Shown here: piece by piece, positions 15,583-22,659 of the stretch | Position numbering within the stretch: the first letter of the stretch is position 1 | Layout: each line of letters begins with the position of its first letter | NCBI GenBank assembly: GCA_000955875.1 | Contig: JYOE01000028.1 | Coordinates: 1-59,982, forward strand | DNA length: 59,982 bases | From: Terrabacter sp. 28 | Lineage (GTDB): Bacteria; Actinomycetota; Actinomycetes; Actinomycetales; Dermatophilaceae | Direction of reading: 5' to 3' | Notes under the pieces: model-generated | The model's input: the letters and a program-made list of their open reading frames with translations, nothing else | Told to the model about the DNA's origin: nothing | The model's database searches: none | Translations under genes and position numbers: made by a program

Positions 15583-16443
15583 ATGGCCACGGACGACCGG
15601 CGCGTCAAGCGCGAGCTCGAGGAGGGCATCGAGCGCGACTTCACGCGCAAGATGTCGTACGGCGACTACCTGCGGCTCGACACGCTGCTCAGCGCGCAGC
15701 AGCCGCTCAGCGACCCGCCGCAGCACGACGAGCTCCTCTTCATCATCCAGCACCAGACGTCGGAGCTGTGGCTCAAGCTCATGATCCACGAGCTGCGTTC
15801 TGCCCGAAGGCTTCTCGCTGAGGACGAGTTGGCGCCCGCTCTCAAGCGGCTGGCCCGCGTCAAGCACATCCAGCACACCCTCACCGACCAGTGGTCGGTC
15901 CTCGCGACGCTGACGCCTAGCGAGTACGCGGAGATCCGCCCGTTCCTCGCCACGAGCTCGGGCTTCCAGTCGGCCCAGTACCGCGAGGTCGAGTTCCTTC
16001 TCGGCAACAAGAACGCAGACATGGTCGCCGTGTTCTCGCACGACGAGGGCGCCCGCGCCGAGCTCGACACCCTCCTGCACGAACGCAGCCTCTACGACGA
16101 GTTCCTCGCCTACCTGTCCCGGCGTGGGTATGCCGTCCCGGCCCACCTGCTCGACCGTGACTGGACGCAGCCCTACCGCCTCGACCAGGGGCTCGTCGAC
16201 GTCTTCGCCGGCGTGTACGCCGAGCCGCACGAGCACTGGGGCGTCTACGAGACGTGCGAGGAGCTCGTCGACCTCGAGGACAACTTCCAGCAGTGGCGCT
16301 TCCGGCACCTGCAGGTGGTGCAGCGCACCATCGGCCAGAAGACCGGCACCGGCGGGTCGACAGGCGTCGACTTCCTGCGTCGCGCGCTCGACCTGACCTT
16401 CTTCCCGGAGCTGTACGAGGTGCGCACGAGGATCGGGGGCTGA
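15583..16443 (+). CDS. kynA: tryptophan 2,3-dioxygenase
   Basis: Heme enzyme of 286 residues that opens the indole ring of L-tryptophan to N-formylkynurenine. Clear family motifs are MSYGDYLRLDTLLSAQ, the distal-pocket segment LFIIQHQTSELWLKL, SSGFQSAQYREVEFLLGNKN, and the C-terminal RFRHLQVVQRTIGQKTGTGG with the proximal heme His. Length is normal. No kynurenine formamidase or kynureninase gene is adjacent; a methyltransferase gene follows two bases after the stop. Confidence 0.96.
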   Translation: MATDDRRVKRELEEGIERDFTRKMSYGDYLRLDTLLSAQQPLSDPPQHDELLFIIQHQTSELWLKLMIHELRSARRLLAEDELAPALKRLARVKHIQHTLTDQWSVLATLTPSEYAEIRPFLATSSGFQSAQYREVEFLLGNKNADMVAVFSHDEGARAELDTLLHERSLYDEFLAYLSRRGYAVPAHLLDRDWTQPYRLDQGLVDVFAGVYAEPHEHWGVYETCEELVDLEDNFQQWRFRHLQVVQRTIGQKTGTGGSTGVDFLRRALDLTFFPELYEVRTRIGG

Positions 16444-16445
16444 CG

Positions 16446-17102
16446 ATGGCGCGCGACTGGGACGAGCGAGCGGATGAGCTCGCGGCGCAAGCCATCTCGG
16501 ACGGCGCGCCGACCTCCTGGTTCGACCGGCTGTACGCGGAGGGTTGCTCGGGCGTCGTCGGAATGCCGTGGGACAGGTCCCAGCCGGCACCGCAGCTGCG
16601 GGAGTGGGCGGAGTCGCAGGCGGTCGACGGCAGCGGGCGTCGCGCCGTCGTCGTGGGGTGTGGTCTCGGTGCCGACGCGGAGTACCTCGCGTCGCTGGGC
16701 TTCGACACGGCGGCCTTCGACGTCGCCCCGACCGCTGTCCGGGTGGCGCAGGACCGGCACCCGGGCAGCGCCGTCGACTACCGCGTGGCGGACCTGCTGG
16801 ACCTGCCGGGGGAGTGGCTCGGCGCGTTCGACCTGGTCGTCGAGATCTACACGGTGCAGGCGCTGCCCGACCCGCCCCGGTCGGAGGCGGTCCGCGGCGT
16901 GCGCAGCCTGGTTGCCCGGGGAGGCACGCTGTTCGTGGTGGAGTTCCGCACGGACGGCGAGTCCGACGCGACGACGGGTCCGCCGTTCGCGCTGAGCCGT
17001 GGACGCCTGCTGTCGTTCGCGGACGACGGGCTCGAGCAGGTCGAGCTGAGCGCCGTCGAAGGTCAGCACTGGCGGGCCGTGTTCCGCCGTCCGTCGGGCT
17101 AG
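16446..17102 (+). CDS. class I SAM-dependent methyltransferase, TPMT-like
   Basis: A 218-residue methyltransferase. The N-terminal region SWFDRLYAEGCSGVVGMPWD resembles the W..Y..G..PWD start of thiopurine S-methyltransferase-type enzymes. Motif I follows (AVVVGCGLGADAEYLASLG, SAM-binding), then an acidic FDVAPTAV strand and DLVVEIYTVQALP. It is two bases downstream of kynA and certainly co-transcribed. It might act on a kynurenine-pathway product or detoxify a small molecule, but that is a guess from position. Confidence 0.85.
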   Translation: MARDWDERADELAAQAISDGAPTSWFDRLYAEGCSGVVGMPWDRSQPAPQLREWAESQAVDGSGRRAVVVGCGLGADAEYLASLGFDTAAFDVAPTAVRVAQDRHPGSAVDYRVADLLDLPGEWLGAFDLVVEIYTVQALPDPPRSEAVRGVRSLVARGGTLFVVEFRTDGESDATTGPPFALSRGRLLSFADDGLEQVELSAVEGQHWRAVFRRPSG

Positions 17103-17206
17103 TCCCCGGCGCGTCTCCCGTTGCCGCACCGTGGTGCGTGGGCCAAGGTGGTCAGGCAGGCAACCCACCGTGGCGCTTGGCCACGACCAGACGCATGGGA
17201 GGCGAC

Positions 17207-18637
17207 ATGGCTCAGGTTGCACAACAGGAGACCCACCAGGGCGGCGAGCTGAAAAGGGTCATGGGACCCGGGCTGCTGCTGCTCTTCATCGTCGGCGACA
17301 TCCTCGGGACGGGCGTCTACGCGCTCACGGGAGACGTCGCCGCAGAGGTCGGAGGTGCGGCCTGGGCGCCGTTCATCGTCGCCTTCGCCATCGCCATGGT
17401 CACCGCCTTCTCGTACCTCGAGCTCGTGACGAAGTACCCGCAGGCAGCCGGCGCGGCGCTCTACACCCACAAGGCGTTCGGCATCCACTTCCTGACCTTC
17501 ATCGTCTGCTTCACGGTCATGTGCTCCGGCATCACGTCGGCCTCGACGGCCTCGCGGGCCTTCGCGTCGAACCTCGCCAAGGGGTTCAGGCTCGACGACG
17601 AGAACACGACGCTGATCATGCTCATCGCGCTGGGGTTCATGGCGGTCGTCGCGCTGGTCAACCTGCGGGGCGTCGGCGAGAGCGTCAAGGCCAACATCGT
17701 GCTGACGCTGGTCGAGCTGTCGGGCCTGCTCCTCGTCATCTTCGTCGGCTTCTTCGCGATCTTCGGCGGCAAGGGCGACTTCTCGCGCACGATGATCTTC
17801 GAGTCGCCGAGCGACAAGTCGACGTTCTTCGCCGTCACCGCGGCGACGTCGCTCGCGTTCTTCGCGATGGTCGGCTTCGAGGACTCGGTCAACATGGCCG
17901 AGGAGACCAAGGACCCCGTGCGGATCTTCCCCAAGATGATGATCACGGGCATCGGCGTGACGGGACTCATCTACGTGCTCGTGTCGCTCTGCGCCGTCGC
18001 CATCGTGCCGGTGGGCGACCTCGCCTCGAGCGACACCCCGCTGGTGACGGTCGTCGAGAGGGCCGCGCCGAACGTCCCGATCAAGGACCTGCTGCCGTTC
18101 ATCTCGATGTTCGCCGTCGCGAACTCGGCCCTGATCAACATGCTCATGGCCTCGCGCCTGCTCTACGGGATGAGCAAGCAGGACGTGCTGCCCCACTTCC
18201 TCGGCCGGGTGCACCCGCGTCGCCGGACGCCGTGGGCGGCCATCGTCTTCACGACCCTGCTCGCCTTCGGCCTGATCATCTACGTGTCGGGTGCGAGCGA
18301 GGACGCGGTCTCGGCCCTCGGCGGCACGACGTCACTGCTGCTGCTCGGCGTGTTCACGATCGTCAACATCGTCGTGCTCGTGCTCCGGCGCGACCCGAAG
18401 GACAGCGACCACTTCGTCACCCCGTCGTTCCTCCCGGTCGTCGGAGCGGTCGCCTGCTTCTTCCTCGTGCTGCCCCTGTCGGGCCGGCCGTCGGAGCACT
18501 ACACGATCGGCGGCGGCCTGCTGGTGCTCGGCGTCGTCCTGTGGGCCCTCACCTGGATGGCCAACCGGGGCCTGCGGGCCAAGAAGACCTACTTCCGCGA
18601 CCCCGACGACCTCGGCGGCGACGGCCCGGTCAACTAG
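17207..18637 (+). CDS. APC-family amino acid permease
   Basis: A 476-residue membrane transporter with about 12 hydrophobic helices. It starts with GPGLLLLFIVGDILGTGVYALTG, the conserved unwound first helix of the amino acid/polyamine/organocation superfamily. AFFAMVGFEDSVNMAEETKDP is the typical TM6-7 region. It probably imports an amino acid or amine, and the substrate is not readable. The second of two in-frame ATGs (17207) has GGGAGG just upstream and is preferred. The 104-base upstream region contains inverted segments (GGGCCAAG and CTTGGCC) that could form a leader structure. The stop overlaps the end of the convergent regulator gene. Confidence 0.92.
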   Translation: MAQVAQQETHQGGELKRVMGPGLLLLFIVGDILGTGVYALTGDVAAEVGGAAWAPFIVAFAIAMVTAFSYLELVTKYPQAAGAALYTHKAFGIHFLTFIVCFTVMCSGITSASTASRAFASNLAKGFRLDDENTTLIMLIALGFMAVVALVNLRGVGESVKANIVLTLVELSGLLLVIFVGFFAIFGGKGDFSRTMIFESPSDKSTFFAVTAATSLAFFAMVGFEDSVNMAEETKDPVRIFPKMMITGIGVTGLIYVLVSLCAVAIVPVGDLASSDTPLVTVVERAAPNVPIKDLLPFISMFAVANSALINMLMASRLLYGMSKQDVLPHFLGRVHPRRRTPWAAIVFTTLLAFGLIIYVSGASEDAVSALGGTTSLLLLGVFTIVNIVVLVLRRDPKDSDHFVTPSFLPVVGAVACFFLVLPLSGRPSEHYTIGGGLLVLGVVLWALTWMANRGLRAKKTYFRDPDDLGGDGPVN

Positions 18638-19278
18638 CCGCCGGTCGCCTCGGCCCCGCGCGGCCGGCCGAACCGGTCTCGGCCGGGCTCGCACTGGCAC
18701 GGGCAGTCAGCGGCGCAGTAGGCCTCGAAGCACGTGTCCGGGCAGGTGCAGTCGTCGCTCGGGGGAGGGGCATCGACCACCGGCTGCCGCCCGCGCCTGA
18801 GCCTGGCCCGCATGCGCAGCTCTGCCCGGGTCGGGTGGTCGACCTGTCGCTGCCTGTGCGGAGCCGCTTGCGCTTCCCGGTCGCGTGCCGCCCGGTGCCT
18901 GAACCACGCTCGGGCTTGCGGCCGGTCGTAGCGCGGGCGTGCCTCTCGCTCGTAGGGCACCTCGTCCGGCGGTGCCAGGTCGAGGTGGGCGGGGAAGCGG
19001 CGGCCCTGGTTGTCGCGAACCAGGTCCTCCGGCACCGGCATCACCTCGCAACCGTCCGCATCGACGACCGCAAGTTTCAGGCCGGCGACCGCGAGGATCT
19101 GCTCGAAGAGCCCCAGCGTCGGCACCGATGCCCCGGACTCGATGCGGCAGACGGTGCTGGCGGTAGTCCCCACCACCTCGGCCAGGCCCCGCTGGCTCAG
19201 GTCGGCAAGGCGCCGCACCCGCACGACGTAGCGTCCGACCCTGTCGTCCGCACCGTCCCCCGCTCCCGTCCGCGCCAC
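18634..19278 (-). CDS. XRE-type helix-turn-helix regulator with cysteine-rich C-terminus
   Basis: A 214-residue protein. Residues about 13-70 form a Cro/CI-type HTH (VVRVRRLADLSQRGLAEVVG, then TTASTVCRIESGASVPTL). A middle region with LKLAVVDADGCEVMP and an Arg-rich stretch follow. The last 45 residues carry many cysteines (CTCPDTCFEAYCAADCPCQC), suggesting a metal-binding or redox-sensing cluster. The GTG at 19278 begins just before the HTH; the frame stays open upstream into the repeat array, so the start is uncertain. The stop codon overlaps the end of the permease gene. The upstream palindromic array is a natural candidate operator. Confidence 0.72.
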   Translation of the reverse strand: MARTGAGDGADDRVGRYVVRVRRLADLSQRGLAEVVGTTASTVCRIESGASVPTLGLFEQILAVAGLKLAVVDADGCEVMPVPEDLVRDNQGRRFPAHLDLAPPDEVPYEREARPRYDRPQARAWFRHRAARDREAQAAPHRQRQVDHPTRAELRMRARLRRGRQPVVDAPPPSDDCTCPDTCFEAYCAADCPCQCEPGRDRFGRPRGAEATGG

Positions 19279-19362
19279 GACCTCAGGCTGCAACTTCGAA
19301 CATGCTGCGCGCAGCGGTCGTCCACAGGGGCTCTCGTACGGGGGTGTTCGGCGCGCACACCA

Positions 19363-19627
19363 CGTCACTGTTCCACGGGGCGCAACAGTGACGTACGCGG
19401 CTGGTGTAGTCACCTGGCGGGCGACGCTTTCGCGCGGCTGCGTCACTGTTCCACGGGGCGCAACAGTGACGTACGCGGCTGGTGTAGTCATCTGGCGAGC
19501 GACGCTTCCGCGCGGCTACGTCACTGTTCCACGGGGCGCAACAGTGACGTACGCGGCTGGTGTAGTCACCTGGCGGGCGACGCTTCCGCGCGGCTGCGTC
19601 ACTGTTCCACGGGGCGCAACAGTGACG
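19363..19627. repeat. 78-bp tandem array carrying four 31-bp palindromes
   Basis: Four copies of a 31-base element (19363-19393, 19441-19471, 19519-19549, 19597-19627) have perfect 10-base arms CGTCACTGTT and AACAGTGACG around an 11-base loop. They are separated by three nearly identical 47-base spacers that start TACGCGGCTGGTGTAGTCA and differ at only a few positions. The period is exactly 78 bases. This fills most of the 371-base gap (19279-19649) between the XRE regulator and sufE. Nothing else is recognisable there apart from an ordinary short upstream stretch (19279-19362). Confidence 0.93.
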
Positions 19628-19649
19628 CGGGGTGCTCCGGGTCAGCTGG

Positions 19650-20117
19650 TCACGCGGCGGTCTTGGCGCGGACCTGGCGCTTGATGCGGCCGAGCATGGC
19701 GACCATGCCGCGCATCCGGAGCGGGGAGACCGCCTCGGCCAGCCCGAACCGCATCGGGGCGTCGTCGGGCACGGCGAGCACCTCCGCAGCGCTGAGCCCA
19801 TCGAGCCCCTCGTGGAGGATGCCGGCGAAGCCACGGGTCGTCGGCGCCTCGGCGGGGGCGTCGAAGAAGAGGCTGACCGTGCGGTCGTCGAGCGAGACGC
19901 CGTCCGCGACCTCGACCGTGAGGAAGAGGGGCGACTGGCACTCGTCGACGCGCTCGAGCTGGTCGAGGTGACCGGCATACCGCTCGGGCAGGTCGGGCAG
20001 CTCGTCGCTGAACTCGAGCAGCAGCTGCAGCTTCAGTTCGTTGCTCGCGGAGCGGAAGTCGTCGGCGATCTCGGCGAGCGAGGTGGGCAGCGACATGGCG
20101 TGTGGGGACTCACTCAT
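19650..20117 (-). CDS. sufE: SufE-family cysteine desulfuration protein
   Basis: A 155-residue protein that accepts sulfur from a cysteine desulfurase in Fe-S cluster assembly. Family features are LAEIADDFRSASNELKLQLL near the start, the sulfur-acceptor Cys in VDECQSPLFLTVE (about residue 60), FFDAPAEAPTTRGFAGIL, and SPLRMRGMVAMLGRIK at the end. The ATG at 20117 lies four bases after the stop of the sulfurtransferase gene, so the pair is an operon, as in Rv3283-Rv3284 of M. tuberculosis. Confidence 0.93.
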   Translation of the reverse strand: MSESPHAMSLPTSLAEIADDFRSASNELKLQLLLEFSDELPDLPERYAGHLDQLERVDECQSPLFLTVEVADGVSLDDRTVSLFFDAPAEAPTTRGFAGILHEGLDGLSAAEVLAVPDDAPMRFGLAEAVSPLRMRGMVAMLGRIKRQVRAKTAA

Positions 20118-20121
20118 GCGC

Positions 20122-21000
20122 TCACCTCTCGATCGGGACGCGCACCGAGTTGCCCCACTCGGTCCACGAGCCGTCGTAGTTGCGCACCGTCTCGAACCCG
20201 AGCAGGTGGGTGAGCACGAACCACGTGTGCGAGGAGCGCTCGCCGATGCGGCAGTACGCGACGACGTCGTCGTGGGGGGCCAGGCCCTGCTCGGTGAGGT
20301 AGATCGCCTCGAGCTCCTCTCGGGACTTGAACGAGCCGTCCTCGTTGGCCGCACGCGCCCACGGCACCGACTTCGCACCGGGGATGTGGCCGCCGCGCAT
20401 CGCGCCCTCCTGGGGGTAGTCGGGCATGTGCAGCAGCTCGCCGGAGAACTCGCCGGGGGAGCGGACGTCGACGAGCGGCTTGCCGAGGTGGGCGAGGACG
20501 TCGTCCTTGAACGCGCGGATCGGGGCGTCGTCGCGCTCGGCCACCGGGTACTCCACGGGCGTCGGCGTCGGGACCTCGCGGGTGATCTCGCGTCCCTCGG
20601 CGATCCACTTCGCGCGGCCACCGTCCAGGAGGCGGACGTCCTCGTGGCCGAAGAGGCTGAAGACCCACAGGGCGTATGCCGCCCACCAGTTGCTCTTGTC
20701 GCCGTAGAGCACGATCGTCGTCTCGCGCGAGATGCCGCGCTTGCCCATCACCTCGGCGAAGCGCGCGCCGTCGACGTAGTCGCGGGTGACCGGGTCGTTG
20801 AGGTCGACGTGCCAGTCGATCTTGATCGCACCGGGGATGTGGCCGGTGTCGTAGAGCAGGACGTCCTCGTCGGACTCGAGCACCACGATGCCGTCGGGTC
20901 CGCCGACAGCCCCGGCCGCGACCTGCTCGGCGAGCCAGTCGGTGGTGACGAGGCGCTCGGGGTGGGCGTACGCGGAGATCTTCGTGTCGTCAGCGCTCAT
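20122..21000 (-). CDS. sseA: thiosulfate/3-mercaptopyruvate sulfurtransferase (tandem rhodanese)
   Basis: A 292-residue protein with two rhodanese domains. The N-terminal inactive domain includes LYDTGHIPGAIKIDWHVDLN, and the C-terminal active one carries VAYCRIGERSSHTWF, where the Cys of CRIGERS is the persulfide-bearing residue. The DVRSPGEF and GGHIPGAKSVPW motifs mark the second domain. It transfers sulfane sulfur to acceptors such as cyanide or proteins, and the coupled SufE suggests a sulfur-trafficking role. The length is normal. Confidence 0.94.
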   Translation of the reverse strand: MSADDTKISAYAHPERLVTTDWLAEQVAAGAVGGPDGIVVLESDEDVLLYDTGHIPGAIKIDWHVDLNDPVTRDYVDGARFAEVMGKRGISRETTIVLYGDKSNWWAAYALWVFSLFGHEDVRLLDGGRAKWIAEGREITREVPTPTPVEYPVAERDDAPIRAFKDDVLAHLGKPLVDVRSPGEFSGELLHMPDYPQEGAMRGGHIPGAKSVPWARAANEDGSFKSREELEAIYLTEQGLAPHDDVVAYCRIGERSSHTWFVLTHLLGFETVRNYDGSWTEWGNSVRVPIER

Positions 21001-21012
21001 GGGCCCATCGTG

Positions 21013-21396
21013 TCACGCGAGCTTGTCGAGGTCCTCACGGCACCGGCGCTCGAACTCGCCGAGCTCGGCGATGGCGTCCTGGATGTCGCGCAGCCGCTGG
21101 TCGAGGTCGGCGCGGCGCTCGTCGATCTGGCCGAGGACGTACTCGAGCTGCGTGCGCCGGCCGCGGGGGGCGTCGAAGAGGTCGATGATCGTGCGGATCT
21201 CCTCGAGGGGGAACCCCAACCGCTTGCCGCGCAGGATGAGGCCGAGGCGAGTGCGGTCGCGGCGGTGGTAGATGCGCTGCGTGCCGCGCCGCTCGGGGGA
21301 GATGAGGCCGAGGTCCTCGTAGTGCCGCACCGTGCGGTGGGTCACGCCGAACTCCTCCGCCACCTGGGCGATGGTCCACGTCGGCGCACTTGTCAT
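21013..21396 (-). CDS. MerR-family regulator, LiuR-like
   Basis: A 127-residue regulator: N-terminal winged HTH (WTIAQVAEEFGVTHRTVRHY followed by EDLGLISPERRG) and a C-terminal coiled coil (about 75-125), with no cysteines suited to metal binding beyond one. It fits the MerR branch that controls branched-chain amino acid and fatty acid degradation in many bacteria (LiuR type). It is divergent from an acyl-CoA dehydrogenase/carboxylase operon, with an inverted repeat of TTGACGTT type between them. It probably represses both directions until an acyl-CoA ligand is present. Confidence 0.87.
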   Translation of the reverse strand: MTSAPTWTIAQVAEEFGVTHRTVRHYEDLGLISPERRGTQRIYHRRDRTRLGLILRGKRLGFPLEEIRTIIDLFDAPRGRRTQLEYVLGQIDERRADLDQRLRDIQDAIAELGEFERRCREDLDKLA

Positions 21397-21410
21397 GGCG
21401 TCGATCCTGC

Positions 21411-21432
21411 TTTACGTTTACGTCAACGTCAA
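21411..21432. promoter_or_regulatory. MerR/LiuR-type operator
   Basis: A 22-base near-palindrome: left half TTTACGTTTAC, right half GTCAACGTCAA. It matches itself on the opposite strand at 18 of 22 positions. It lies 14 bases from the start of the MerR gene and 48 bases before the acyl-CoA dehydrogenase gene, and resembles the TTGACGTT-type boxes reported for LiuR regulators. Confidence 0.7.
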
Positions 21433-21480
21433 GCACGCGTCACGAGCGCGTGACGGCGGCGACCCCCCAGGAGAACAGCG

Positions 21481-22659
21481 ATGTTCGAGCTCAGCCAGGA
21501 CCACGAGGACTTCCGCCAGGTCGTCCGCGACTTCGCCGAGAAGGAGGTCGCCCCCCACATCGCCAAGTGGGACGCCGCCTCCCACTTCCCGGCCGACCTC
21601 GTGCCCAAGATGGGTGACCTCGGGCTGTTCGGCCTCGTCGTGCCGGAGGAGTACGGCGGCGCGGGTGACGCCGGCGACTTCACCAGCCTCTGCGTCGCGA
21701 TCGAGGAGCTCGGCCGCGTCGACCAGTCCATCGGCATCACGCTCTCGGCCGGCGTCGGGCTCGGCATCAACCCGATCCTGACCTACGGCAACGAGGAGCA
21801 GAAGCAGCGCTTCCTGCCCGACCTCGTCTCGGGACGCGCGCTCGCCGGCTTCGGCCTCACCGAGCCCGAGGCCGGCTCCGACGCCGCAGCGACGAGGACC
21901 CGGGCCGTCCGCGAGGGCGACGAGTGGGTCATCAACGGCGCCAAGGCGTTCATCACGAACTCCGGCACCGACATCACCTCGGTCGTCACCGTCACCGCGC
22001 GCACCGGCACCAACGCGGACGGCTCGCCGCAGATCTCGGCGATCATGGTCCCGGCCGGCACGCCCGGCTTCGTCGTCGAGCCGGCCTACCACAAGCTCGG
22101 CTGGCACGTCTCCGACACCCATGGCCTCACCTTCGAGGGCTGCCGGGTGCCGGCAGAGAACCTGCTCGGCGCCGAGGGGGAGGGCTTCAAGCAGTTCCTC
22201 AAGACCCTCGACGACGGCCGCATCGCGATCTCGGCCCTCGCCGTCGGCTGCGCCCAGGCGTGCCTCGAGCTCGCGACCGGCTACGCGAAGACGCGGACGG
22301 CGTTCGGCAGGCCGATCGGCGTCAACCAGGGCGTCTCGTTCCAGCTCGCCGACCTGGCCGTCATGGTCGAGGGCGCTCGTCTGCTCACCTACAAGGCGGC
22401 CTGGCTCAAGGACGAGCTCCACGCCGGCAAGCGCTCCGTCAAGGAGGTCAAGCAGGCCGCGGCCATCGCCAAGCTCTACTCGACCGAGGCTGCCGTCACC
22501 GCGACCCGCACCGCCACGCAGGTCTTCGGTGGCAACGGCTTCATGGAGGAGTTCCCCGTGGCGCGCTTCTACCGCGACGCGAAGATCCTCGAGATCGGCG
22601 AGGGCACCTCCGAGGTACAGCGGATGCTCATCGCCCGCGGCCTGGGGCTGCCCGCATGA
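21481..22659 (+). CDS. acyl-CoA dehydrogenase
   Basis: A 392-residue flavoprotein that oxidises an acyl-CoA to the 2,3-enoyl-CoA. It shows FGLTEPEAGSDAAATRT (FAD/substrate loop), AFITNSGTDI, RIAISALAVGCAQACLELA, and QVFGGNGFMEEFPVARFYRD with IGEGTSEVQRMLIARG near the end. The catalytic Glu lies in the final region. The operon with an acyl-CoA carboxylase beta subunit and a LiuR-like regulator suggests isovaleryl-CoA or another branched/short-chain acyl-CoA. Its stop overlaps the next gene by ATGA. Confidence 0.93.
   Translation: MFELSQDHEDFRQVVRDFAEKEVAPHIAKWDAASHFPADLVPKMGDLGLFGLVVPEEYGGAGDAGDFTSLCVAIEELGRVDQSIGITLSAGVGLGINPILTYGNEEQKQRFLPDLVSGRALAGFGLTEPEAGSDAAATRTRAVREGDEWVINGAKAFITNSGTDITSVVTVTARTGTNADGSPQISAIMVPAGTPGFVVEPAYHKLGWHVSDTHGLTFEGCRVPAENLLGAEGEGFKQFLKTLDDGRIAISALAVGCAQACLELATGYAKTRTAFGRPIGVNQGVSFQLADLAVMVEGARLLTYKAAWLKDELHAGKRSVKEVKQAAAIAKLYSTEAAVTATRTATQVFGGNGFMEEFPVARFYRDAKILEIGEGTSEVQRMLIARGLGLPA

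Noticed and set aside
19363..19627. Possible CRISPR array
   Set aside because: The repeats have CRISPR-like spacing but the spacers are nearly identical to each other and no cas genes are present. It is a 78-base tandem repeat.
17131..19971. Long plus-strand open frame of 946 codons through the permease and repeat array
   Set aside because: The permease frame has clear transmembrane and APC motifs, and this frame only reads through it in another phase. The repeated HCSTGRNSD segment is the palindrome array translated, not a protein.
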